Positions 1-6,038 of a stretch of DNA of 21,998 nucleotides are shown piece after piece (position 1 is the stretch's first letter; each line of letters begins with the position of its first letter). The DNA comes from a virus. A program made the translations under genes and the position numbers. The stretch covers positions 1 through 21,998 of IMG/VR virus record IMGVR_UViG_3300010885_015529; one strand, written 5' to 3'. Below the pieces are notes generated by a model. The model worked only from the letters and a program-made list of their open reading frames with translations, was not told the DNA's origin and did no database searches.

Positions 1-1
1 C

Positions 2-520
2 AGTCAGTTACAAGAAGACATCAAAGTTGCTCGTGAGAACAATTTTGGACGTCGTATTTTTGAAGCGTATGCAAGTGAATTTGGTGCAACTCATTTAAAT
101 GAGAAGCAAGAAGTTCGTAAACTGCATGACACAATCGCTGCCAAAGATGCTAAACTGTCCGAGGCCATCAAATTCGCCCAGAAAGCAAAAGTTCTGGTCG
201 AGTCCAAAGAACGCGAAATGCGTATCCTTAAAGAATCTAATCAGCGTGAAGCTGCCTTAGAGGAATTGCTTGCTCCTTTGAACAAGGAAAAAGCAGAAGT
301 GATGCGTAATTTGCTTGAAAGCGTACAGACAACTCGTTTGTCCAATGCTTTTGAAAAGTATCTACCAGCAGTTTTAGAAGATCGTTCAGTAAAAGCTCCT
401 AAAGTAATTACCGAATCATTATCTGAAGCAACTGGCGATAAATCTGCCCGCAGTCCAGATGCAGATCAAGTTGAATCTCAATCCAACGTGATCGATCTAA
501 AGCGTTTGGCAGGGCTGTAA
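2..520 (+). CDS. gp22: Prohead core scaffolding protein, gp22-like (5' end cut off by window)
   Basis: The reading frame is open from base 2 to the TAA at 518-520, giving 172 residues of a protein that begins outside the window. The segment with NNFGRRIFEAYASEFGATHL followed by NEKQEVRKL is typical of the prohead core protein of marine T4-like phages, which forms the inner scaffold on which gp23 assembles and is later degraded by the prohead protease. The middle is charged and probably helical or coiled coil (Lys/Glu-rich, roughly bases 100-330). The C-terminus is acidic, Ser-rich and ends in KRLAGL. An internal ATG at 218 is not the start, because the conserved part lies upstream of it. The next gene is the capsid protein, 27 bases downstream, the order gp22-gp23 found in T4. 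The family assignment rests on recognised sequence and on synteny, not on a search. Confidence 0.85.
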   Translation, partial: SQLQEDIKVARENNFGRRIFEAYASEFGATHLNEKQEVRKLHDTIAAKDAKLSEAIKFAQKAKVLVESKEREMRILKESNQREAALEELLAPLNKEKAEVMRNLLESVQTTRLSNAFEKYLPAVLEDRSVKAPKVITESLSEATGDKSARSPDADQVESQSNVIDLKRLAGL

Positions 521-534
521 TCCAAGACATAATA

Positions 535-541
535 TAAGGAG
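535..541 (+). promoter_or_regulatory. Strong ribosome binding site of the capsid gene
   Basis: The sequence TAAGGAGA lies just before the capsid ATG at 548, with about six bases between the AGGAGA core and the start. It fixes the start of the gp23-like gene. No late-promoter octamer is visible in the 27-base gap, so the gene is probably co-transcribed with gp22. Confidence 0.8.
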
Positions 542-547
542 ACTTAA

Positions 548-1744
548 ATGTCACAAGAATTATTAGAAGGTCGTTGGGACGAAACTAAAGACGCACTCTT
601 GGAGGGTTTATCTGGCTCCAAGCGTACATCAATGAGTGTAATCCTTGAAAACACAAAAAAATACTTGCGTGAGAATGCAAGTGCAGGTTCTACAGTTTCT
701 GGTAACATCGCTACATTAAACCGTGTGATTCTGCCAGTTATTCGACGTGTTATGCCAACCGTTATTGCTAACGAATTGGTAGGCGTACAGCCAATGACAG
801 GTCCAGTAGGCCAAATCCACACATTGCGTGTTCGTTATGCACAGTCATTGACTGATGCCTCAAGTGCTGCTACTAGCGTTACTGCTGGCCAAGAAGCTTT
901 GAGTCCATTCACAATTGCTACTGCATATTCCACAGTACCACAAGCTGCTACAACAGCTAATCAGTACACTGGTAACAACACAGCAATCATGGAAGGTACA
1001 GGCGGTAAGCAAATTTCTGTACAAATCTTGAAACAAGCTGTTGAAGCTAAGACACGTAAGTTACAAGCTCGTTGGACATTTGAATCAGCACAAGATGCTC
1101 AAGCTATGCATGGCATTGACGTAGAAGCTGAAATCATGGCTGCTCTTGCACAAGAGATCACAGCTGAGATTGATCAAGAGATTCTCTTGAGCTTGTCTAC
1201 ATTGGCTGCAACTGAGTACACATACAACCAAGCTACTGTATCTGGTACAGCAACATTTGTTGGTGATGAGCATGCCGCTTTGGCAGTGTTGATCAACCGC
1301 GTTGCTAACTTGATCGCTCAGCGTACACGTCGTGGCGCTGGTAACTGGGCTGTAGTATCTCCAGCAAGTTTGACAGTATTGCAATCTGCAACAACTTCAG
1401 CTTTTGCTCGCACAACAGAAGGCACATTCGAAGCTCCTACAAACACCAAGTTTGTTGGTACATTGAACGGTGCAATGCGTGTGTTTGTAAACAGCTATGC
1501 TGCTGACACTGCGTCTGTATTGGTAGGTTACAAAGGCACAAGCGAAGCTGATGCTGCTGCGTTCTATTGCCCATACATTCCTTTGATGAGTAGTGGTGTT
1601 GTTCTTGATCCAAGTACATTCGAACCAGTCGTATCATTCATGACACGTTATGGCTTCGTAGAATTAACCAACACAGCAAGTTCCTTCGGTAACGCTGCTG
1701 ACTACGTTGGCGAAATCGCTGTACAAAACTTGTCATTCTCCTAA
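548..1744 (+). CDS. gp23: Major capsid protein, gp23-like
   Basis: This 398-residue protein is the main shell subunit of the T4-like head (HK97 fold in the family). The recognisable core is residues about 60-100, with IRRVMPTVIANELVGVQPMT and then GPVGQIHTLRVRYAQ, matching the R(R)(A/V)(I/M)P...GVQPM...PTGQ signature of gp23. Around residues 245-260 RVANLIAQRTRRGAGNWAV is a further typical block. It is shorter than T4 gp23 (521 residues); the N-terminal propeptide and the insertion domain appear reduced. T4 gp23 is matured by cleavage after Glu in an (I/L)-X-E context. Possible sites here are LLE at 5-7, LLE at 17-19, ILE at 32-34 and LRE at 40-42, and I cannot tell which is used. A strong SD precedes the start and an intrinsic terminator follows the stop. 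Confidence 0.95.
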   Translation: MSQELLEGRWDETKDALLEGLSGSKRTSMSVILENTKKYLRENASAGSTVSGNIATLNRVILPVIRRVMPTVIANELVGVQPMTGPVGQIHTLRVRYAQSLTDASSAATSVTAGQEALSPFTIATAYSTVPQAATTANQYTGNNTAIMEGTGGKQISVQILKQAVEAKTRKLQARWTFESAQDAQAMHGIDVEAEIMAALAQEITAEIDQEILLSLSTLAATEYTYNQATVSGTATFVGDEHAALAVLINRVANLIAQRTRRGAGNWAVVSPASLTVLQSATTSAFARTTEGTFEAPTNTKFVGTLNGAMRVFVNSYAADTASVLVGYKGTSEADAAAFYCPYIPLMSSGVVLDPSTFEPVVSFMTRYGFVELTNTASSFGNAADYVGEIAVQNLSFS

Positions 1745-1787
1745 TCAGAGATTGTTTGTTTACACTACCCAGGGATGGGAAGTGCAG

Positions 1788-1812
1788 AAAAGGACCGAAA
1801 GGTCCTTTTTTG
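1788..1812 (+). terminator. Intrinsic terminator after the capsid gene, possibly bidirectional
   Basis: AAAAGGACC (1788-1796), a GAAA tetraloop (1797-1800) and GGTCCTTTT (1801-1809) form a perfect 9-bp stem followed by more T. Because the left arm begins with an A-run, the reverse complement is also a hairpin with a U-tract. It could therefore also stop - strand transcription coming from the glycosyltransferase gene. Confidence 0.9.
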
Positions 1813-1820
1813 TTGACCAA

Positions 1821-1828
1821 ATAAATAT
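1821..1828 (+). promoter_or_regulatory. T4-type late promoter octamer ATAAATAT
   Basis: ATAAATAT matches the T4 late promoter consensus TATAAATA and the octamers seen before other genes in this window. It sits just after the capsid terminator but overlaps the ATG of the small ORF at 1827, so a transcript from it would have essentially no leader. Confidence 0.45.
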
Positions 1829-1970
1829 GAATATGATTTCAAAGATAAATTTTTCAAATTTGTTTCCGGTTAAACATAAAAGCCCAGTTGGCAACGAGAG
1901 TGGATACTATTTGACTCCAGCCCAGGCACTAGATAAAAAAATACAGCAAGCTAAAGCTAACAAGCGTTAA
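1827..1970 (+). CDS. Small hypothetical protein (47 aa)
   Basis: The frame begins with two ATG codons six bases apart (1827 and 1833) and encodes a 47-residue basic protein, with a central SPVGNESGYYL and a Lys/Gln-rich C-terminal helix ending KIQQAKANKR. I do not recognise the family. The frame is open further upstream (to about 1707), but that part runs through the capsid gene end and the terminator, so the start after the terminator is preferred. No Shine-Dalgarno sequence is visible; the late-promoter octamer touches the ATG, so translation would have to be leaderless. Its TAA overlaps the stop of the convergent glycosyltransferase gene by two bases. The close packing favours a real gene, but it may be chance. 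Confidence 0.45.
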   Translation: MNMISKINFSNLFPVKHKSPVGNESGYYLTPAQALDKKIQQAKANKR

Positions 1971-3115
1971 ACTTTGTACCAGCTTAGATATTTGTGTATT
2001 TTATCAACAACGGATGCCCAATCGCCAATAGAGGGTTGTCTAAATAACGTAGCACTAGGATACCAAGGGCTTGAATCACGATTTAATAACCAACGCCAGT
2101 CGGTACCATACCAATTAAGTGGAATCCATGTTGGCCTGCCCATTGCGCCGGCTAAATGAGCAACAGCGGTGTCTATACTAATGACTACATCCATATGATG
2201 TATTAGAGCTGCCGAGTCAGCAAAATTTCGTATAGCCCCAGGATACTTTTTTACTCCCAAGGTTTCTAAAACAGTAGCAGACTCTTCACTACATTCGACT
2301 TGTAAATTTACCCACTCATAGTTTGGATTTTTACGAATCAAGTCGCACATGGTATCAAACGGCATTGCCTTGTGTTGATTAATCCACGAGTCGGGTCGAC
2401 CTGACCAACAAAAGCCAACTCTTAATCGATTTTTTGCCCCTAACGTTTCTTGCCATTGTTGGGCCAGGTCGGCACGAGCACCAAGATATGCCAGCTGTGA
2501 CGTAAGATTTTCAAGAGTAACTCCAATGACTCCAGGAATACTCATCATGGGAATCCAGTAATCAAAATCTGTAGGTGTATCAGCAACGTCTATAATTTTA
2601 GAAATGATTGGACTTTGCTCAAACAACGGAGCAAGATTGTTGTTGGTTTGTAAAATAACTTTGGCACCAGCGGTGTGTAACGGAAACAAAAATCTTATAA
2701 ACTGTATGGTATCACCAAGACCTTGTTCTTGACAAACCAAAATAGTTTTGTCTTTGAGATCTTGCCCGGTCCATCTGGGTTGTTCAAACTTTGGTAAAGT
2801 ACCAGCCAAGTGTTCGTACTGCCAACGAACCTCGTAAGCAGGCCATCCACGAGCATAATCGCCTGATAACAAATATGCCACTCCAAGATTAAATTGTGCT
2901 GTGACATTTTTAGGGTCTAACTGAATAGCCCGTTGTAAAAAAGATATTCCAGCTTCTGGTTCGCCACATTCACGCAAGACATTACCATAGTTGTTGAATG
3001 CACCAGCATGGTGTCGGTCTTGTATTAATGCCTGAGCATAATAAGCCAATGCCTGTTCTGGTTGATATTGTTCGCGAGCAGTATTACCGTGCGCAATTAA
3101 AAGTTCTGTTTCCAC
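1967..3115 (-). CDS. TPR-repeat protein with GT9-like glycosyltransferase domain
   Basis: This 382-residue protein has two parts. Residues about 4-105 hold roughly three tetratricopeptide repeats, seen as ALAYYAQAL, AFNNYGNVL, AISFLQRAI-like and TAQFNLGVAYLLSGDY segments. Residues about 120-380 resemble the GT9/ADP-heptose transferase-like domain: CQEQGLGDTIQFIRFLFPL (128-146), VGFCWSGRP (233-241) and VISIDTAVAHLAGAMGRPTW (311-330) followed by WRWLLNRDSSPWYP. Bacterial proteins of this architecture are usually placed in sugar transfer to surface glycans; acceptor and donor cannot be read here. It starts with GTG at 3115; no convincing SD precedes it, and TTAAATA lies just upstream on this strand. 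It is the only - strand gene in the left 18 kb and breaks the structural gene series, so it looks like an acquired accessory gene. Confidence 0.85.
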   Translation of the reverse strand: METELLIAHGNTAREQYQPEQALAYYAQALIQDRHHAGAFNNYGNVLRECGEPEAGISFLQRAIQLDPKNVTAQFNLGVAYLLSGDYARGWPAYEVRWQYEHLAGTLPKFEQPRWTGQDLKDKTILVCQEQGLGDTIQFIRFLFPLHTAGAKVILQTNNNLAPLFEQSPIISKIIDVADTPTDFDYWIPMMSIPGVIGVTLENLTSQLAYLGARADLAQQWQETLGAKNRLRVGFCWSGRPDSWINQHKAMPFDTMCDLIRKNPNYEWVNLQVECSEESATVLETLGVKKYPGAIRNFADSAALIHHMDVVISIDTAVAHLAGAMGRPTWIPLNWYGTDWRWLLNRDSSPWYPSATLFRQPSIGDWASVVDKIHKYLSWYKV

Positions 3116-3162
3116 GATTCTATTTAATTAAACTGCTTGCGAGTCAAAATATTTGTTAAGCC

Positions 3163-3170
3163 ATAAATAC
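3163..3170 (+). promoter_or_regulatory. T4-type late promoter octamer ATAAATAC
   Basis: ATAAATAC lies 96 bases before the ATG of the structural gene at 3259, in the gap between that gene and the divergent glycosyltransferase gene. It resembles the other late octamers of the window. Transcription from it would include the structured leader at 3176-3240. Confidence 0.65.
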
Positions 3171-3175
3171 TTGTC

Positions 3176-3240
3176 AACGCAATACGGCGTTTTATGCAGG
3201 CTTTACCCCCTGCGTAGCGGCTAGAACCCGCATCGGGCTT
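3176..3240 (+). promoter_or_regulatory. Structured 5' leader with three consecutive hairpins
   Basis: Hairpin 1 pairs AACGC (3176-3180) with GCGTT (3187-3191). Hairpin 2 pairs ATGCAGG (3194-3200) with CCTGCGT (3209-3215). The third region can form either GCGG/CCGC (3217-3220 with 3228-3231) or CCCG/CGGG (3227-3230 with 3234-3237), which exclude each other. The latter is followed by CTTCTTT, a weak terminator-like end. AAGGAG at 3245-3250 is the ribosome binding site of the next gene, left free by these hairpins. Confidence 0.45.
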
Positions 3241-3258
3241 CTTTAAGGAGAAAACAAA

Positions 3259-4047
3259 ATGGGACGTCCACTTAAGATTCAAAAATATAACACATCTACA
3301 TCTACACCAGTAGATCAAGCATATCCTCCATTTGCATCACCAACTTCAATGGACACAGCCACTGCCACATATCCAACTGGCGGTACTAATCCACTGTGGC
3401 TTGGTGTAGTTGGCGGAACACGCGGCACAGCAGTAAGTACAACATATCCAGTTGTAAAATGTCGTGTGTTTGTTACAGGTTTTGCTGAAGCAGATGGTGT
3501 TATTATACGCCAAAAAGGTTCACGCAAATTTATGGTAGCCGATGTAACTGCTAGAACAGCTCTGGTATCTGGCTATGCATACCGTATCACTGTAGTAGGT
3601 GATACCGACTGGGCCAGCTATGGTGCCACTAACGCACAAGTAGGCACAATTTTTACAGCCACTGCTGCTCTCGCCAACACAGGCACAGGTCGTGTAAACG
3701 CTGTTGGAACATGTGTGTTAACCAGCGATTTATCGCCTACCGCAGGCAACATGAGCATTAGTTATTTCTCTGGTGCAACCGACTCAACCGAACAGGCAAT
3801 TAGCAAATTGACCAACAAGTTCTTCCAGAACTTTGATGGCGGCGAGACTGGTGGTAATGCTAACACAGGCGATGTTTGGCTTGATACACAAGTTGTTAAC
3901 AACGTGGCACTTGATGCCAACTTCTTCTCAGACGAGGGCACTGTAGCCAAGTCTGGTGCAGAAGCAGATACTTGGGGTGTTAACGGCAGTGAGCAAAATG
4001 CAGGCGGCACATTAAGTCTTGGTATTGTTGAAAATTACACATCGTAA
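3259..4047 (+). CDS. Virion structural protein, MGRPLK-type (262 aa)
   Basis: The N-terminus MGRPLKIQKYN is one I associate with a structural protein of marine T4-like phages. Residues about 55-95 form a beta-rich region, with FVTGFAEADGVIIRQKGSRKF. Residues about 105-140 carry a module with SGYAYRITVVGDTDWASYGA then VGTIFTATA and GTGRV; this type recurs in phage fibre and baseplate-associated proteins. The C-terminal third has many Asp/Asn/Gly residues (TGDVWLDTQVV, WGVNGSEQNAGG). No enzymatic motif and no membrane segment are visible. AAGGAG at 3245-3250 is a good SD. The gene opens the rightward fibre cluster and is followed by a strong hairpin. The exact role in the particle is unknown. 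Confidence 0.75.
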   Translation: MGRPLKIQKYNTSTSTPVDQAYPPFASPTSMDTATATYPTGGTNPLWLGVVGGTRGTAVSTTYPVVKCRVFVTGFAEADGVIIRQKGSRKFMVADVTARTALVSGYAYRITVVGDTDWASYGATNAQVGTIFTATAALANTGTGRVNAVGTCVLTSDLSPTAGNMSISYFSGATDSTEQAISKLTNKFFQNFDGGETGGNANTGDVWLDTQVVNNVALDANFFSDEGTVAKSGAEADTWGVNGSEQNAGGTLSLGIVENYTS

Positions 4048-4061
4048 TTTTGTTGTAACCC

Positions 4062-4098
4062 AAAAATCCCTGCAGATAAGTACTGTGGGGATTTTTTT
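4062..4098 (+). terminator. Strong hairpin with U-tract that also covers the next gene's ribosome binding site
   Basis: Bases 4062-4075 pair with 4083-4096 (14 pairs with two G-T wobbles, 7-base loop), followed by T to 4098. This has the form of an intrinsic terminator for the preceding gene. However, the ATG of the next gene is at 4099, directly after the T-run, and its only SD-like sequence (GGGGA, 4087-4091) is inside the right arm. Confidence 0.85.
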
Positions 4099-4686
4099 AT
4101 GACTGTAGCATTTGTGTTAGGCAACGGCATTAGCCGTAAACCTGTTGATTTATCAGTGCTGAAACAGCACGGAACTGTCTATGGTTGTAATGCTGTATAT
4201 AGAGAATTTGTACCTGACGTTCTAATAGCCACAGATAAACCTATTTCCACTCACATACAAGAAACTGGATATTCTTGTAAAAATCGTTTTTACACTCGCA
4301 GACCCTTAGAAGGGCTAGGTGCCATGCCGGTACCACACGAATACTTTGGCTATAGTAGTGGGCCTATAGCTACATCTCTCGCTGCCCAAGATGGCAATAG
4401 ACGTATATATTTGCTGGGATTTGACATGGGACCCACCCCGGATCAAAAGTTCAACAATTTATATGCCGGCACAGAGTTTTACAAAACACCCGAATCTACA
4501 CCCACTTTTACCGGAAACTGGATTAGACAAATAAGCCGTGTAATTACAGACTATAAAAGAACACGATTTTTTAGAATCTGTGGTCCAACTACAGCCAGAA
4601 TTTCTGAACTTGAAGCACTGAATAACCTTGAACACCAAGACTTGGCCCAGTTCCTAGACCGCATAAATAACAAAAAGGATCTTTAA
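4099..4686 (+). CDS. GT42/DUF115 (MptE)-like Rossmann-type protein, putative sugar-related enzyme
   Basis: The 195-residue protein starts with VAFVLGNGISRKPVDLSVL then VYGCNAVYREFVPDVLIATD (to about residue 45). This is a glycine-rich first strand-loop followed by CN and PDxxxxxD, as in DUF115/MptE-like proteins and GT42 sialyltransferases. Residues about 95-118 read SSGPIATSLAAQDGNRRIY then LLGFDMG, matching the SG...A...A...IYL.G.D element of the same superfamily. The likely ligand is a nucleotide or nucleotide sugar, but the substrate is not readable, and at 195 residues it is shorter than typical enzymes of either family. The only SD-like sequence is in the terminator-like hairpin directly upstream. 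Its stop is directly followed by the ATG of the next structural gene. A second, divergent relative lies at 17621. Confidence 0.6.
   Translation: MTVAFVLGNGISRKPVDLSVLKQHGTVYGCNAVYREFVPDVLIATDKPISTHIQETGYSCKNRFYTRRPLEGLGAMPVPHEYFGYSSGPIATSLAAQDGNRRIYLLGFDMGPTPDQKFNNLYAGTEFYKTPESTPTFTGNWIRQISRVITDYKRTRFFRICGPTTARISELEALNNLEHQDLAQFLDRINNKKDL
4663..4670 (+). promoter_or_regulatory. Possible late promoter octamer ATAAATAA
   Basis: ATAAATAA lies inside the 3' end of the preceding gene, 24 bases before the ATG at 4687. That spacing is close to the 28-30 bases seen for the octamers at 6011, 14096 and 16653. AAGGAT (4675-4680) then provides the ribosome binding site. Confidence 0.45.
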
Positions 4687-5286
4687 ATGGCGACCTACAA
4701 GAATACCAGTGGCGATTGGTACATCACAGTTGACAGTGGTGTTGGAACAATTTATGTTGACGGAAACTTGGATGTTTCTGGAAACATTACCTACGTCAGT
4801 GAAATTGCAGTTAACGATGCGTTTATCGCTGTAGCGGCAAACAACAACGGCACAGTGACCAGCATGGGCTTGATTGCTACCAAAGTAGCCAATACTCAAT
4901 GGGCCGGCTTGCGATTTAACACTATTACCAGCCAATGGGAAATTAGTCCATCGGTCTATGGCAACGGTGCACCTATTTCGGCCTATGCAACTATTGCCAC
5001 AGGAAATGCCACTGCGGGTGGATCCAACACAGAAGTACAATTCAATAATGCAGGTGCATTTGGTGCCAACATTAATTTGAAATTTGATTTTGCCAACAGC
5101 AGACTGACCTTGCAAGGTCATCAAGTGTTTGGCAACACTGCTACTCCAGCCAACGTGTCCAACAGTGTGGCAGTTTATAGTAACGTGGTTGGAGCCGGTG
5201 GTACAGGATTGTATTTTACCAGCTCAGCAGCCAACGACGAGTTGGTCAGCAAGAGCAAGGCCATAGTATTCAGTATTATATTTTAA
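4687..5286 (+). CDS. Small fibre/structural protein (199 aa)
   Basis: The protein opens with MATYKNTSGDWYITVDSG and continues YVDGNLDVSGNITYVSE then VNDAFIAVAANN (residues about 25-60), a fibre-type start seen in structural proteins of marine T4-like phages. The middle (residues about 75-105) has WAGLRFNTITSQWEISPSV, and the later part NTEVQFNNAGAFGAN and FDFANSRLTLQG, common repeat-like elements of trimeric phage fibres. It contains no catalytic motif. ATG follows the previous stop without a gap. It is followed after nine bases by the next small structural gene, with AAGGAA as its ribosome binding site. Attachment to a baseplate or longer fibre is inferred from context only. Confidence 0.7.
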   Translation: MATYKNTSGDWYITVDSGVGTIYVDGNLDVSGNITYVSEIAVNDAFIAVAANNNGTVTSMGLIATKVANTQWAGLRFNTITSQWEISPSVYGNGAPISAYATIATGNATAGGSNTEVQFNNAGAFGANINLKFDFANSRLTLQGHQVFGNTATPANVSNSVAVYSNVVGAGGTGLYFTSSAANDELVSKSKAIVFSIIF

Positions 5287-5295
5287 GGAATAAAA

Positions 5296-5607
5296 ATGAC
5301 TATTCAAGTAGCCAATGTAACCTCAGCAGGCAACATCGTTTATACCAGTAGCGGTAATACTGCTATTACATTTTTAAGTTTGTGTAACTATTCTGCAGGC
5401 AATGTTACAGCCAACGTGTATGTAGTTCCTAGTGCAGGTACAGCTGGTAATACCAACATTATATTAAACAATTTACCTCTATCCAGCGGTGACACTTATC
5501 AACTGTATGCTGGTGGTGAAAAATTGCTATTAGGCCCTGGAGATTTTGTGCAAATACAGTCCAATGCCAACACAGTTACATCGGTAGTTAGCTTCACCAC
5601 AATCTAA
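5296..5607 (+). CDS. Small beta-rich structural protein (103 aa)
   Basis: This short protein is almost entirely beta-prone: AITFLSLCNYSAGNVTANVY, then VVPSAGTAGNTNIILNNLPL, DTYQLYAGGEKLLLGPGDFV and a final SVVSFTTI. The pattern N.....VYVVP....NT....LPL...DT.....EKLLL..GD is one I recognise from small proteins located next to fibre genes in aquatic phages, where the function is not established. The SD AAGGAA lies before the ATG. Its TAA overlaps the next ATG by one base (TAATG at 5605-5609), so the two are probably translationally coupled. Confidence 0.7.
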   Translation: MTIQVANVTSAGNIVYTSSGNTAITFLSLCNYSAGNVTANVYVVPSAGTAGNTNIILNNLPLSSGDTYQLYAGGEKLLLGPGDFVQIQSNANTVTSVVSFTTI

Positions 5608-6005
5608 TGGGATACTTTGTTAAGAACCGCCAGCTACAGTCCGGCAGTTCGGGCGTGGTATTACCTACGGGTAGTTCATCACAACGACCAACTAGCCCAG
5701 CGTTTGGACTCATACGCTACAACACCGATTCTGGGCTAATAGAATATTTTGATGGCACACAATTTTTAAGTTTGTCTGCAGGCGGCATAACTTATACTGT
5801 AGATAATTTCACCGGCAACGGAGTACAAACAGTATTCAACATGAGTTCTGCCCCAGCTAACGCCCAACAAATCACTGTTTTTGTAGGCTCAATTTATCAA
5901 ATACCCACTACAAATTACACCGTGGATGGAAGCAGTGTAGACATTACTTTTACATCGGCTCCGCCCAATGGTATATCCATTAACGTCATTCACACCGCCG
6001 CTTAA
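5607..6005 (+). CDS. Small fibre-module protein (132 aa)
   Basis: The protein consists almost only of two modules that occur again inside larger neighbours. Residues about 17-55 contain VVLPTGSSSQRPTSPAFG, LIRYN and EYFDGTQF. Residues about 60-132 contain the NFTGNGVQTVFNMSS...IYQIPTTNYTV...SVDITFTSAPP unit. The first recurs at 10118-10222 in the 344-aa protein and at 12605-12720 in the 1130-aa fibre; the second follows in both. It could be a stand-alone fibre knob, adaptor or cap. Translation is probably coupled to the gene before it through TAATG. No enzyme motif is seen. A late promoter for the next gene follows directly after the stop. Confidence 0.7.
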   Translation: MGYFVKNRQLQSGSSGVVLPTGSSSQRPTSPAFGLIRYNTDSGLIEYFDGTQFLSLSAGGITYTVDNFTGNGVQTVFNMSSAPANAQQITVFVGSIYQIPTTNYTVDGSSVDITFTSAPPNGISINVIHTAA

Positions 6006-6010
6006 TTTAG

Positions 6011-6018
6011 CTAAATAT
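6011..6018 (+). promoter_or_regulatory. T4-type late promoter octamer CTAAATAT
   Basis: CTAAATAT is 28 bases upstream of the ATG of the 1125-aa fibre gene and is repeated exactly before the genes at 14124 and 16683, with 28 and 30 base spacing. It agrees with the late-promoter core of T4-like phages. Confidence 0.75.
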
Positions 6019-6038
6019 TCTATCACTGGGAATAATCT

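Noticed and set aside
218-520. Separate 100-aa gene starting at ATG 218
   Set aside because: The frame is open to the window edge and the conserved scaffold sequence lies upstream, so 218 is an internal Met.
1707-1826. Upstream extension of the 47-aa ORF
   Set aside because: It would run through the capsid gene end and through the terminator hairpin; no SD supports it.
2038-2047. CTAAATAA late-promoter-like octamer on the + strand
   Set aside because: It lies inside the - strand glycosyltransferase gene with no + strand gene within 1.2 kb downstream.
3171-3258. tRNA-like gene in the leader before 3259
   Set aside because: The hairpins do not form a cloverleaf, and there is no anticodon arm of the right size or CCA end.
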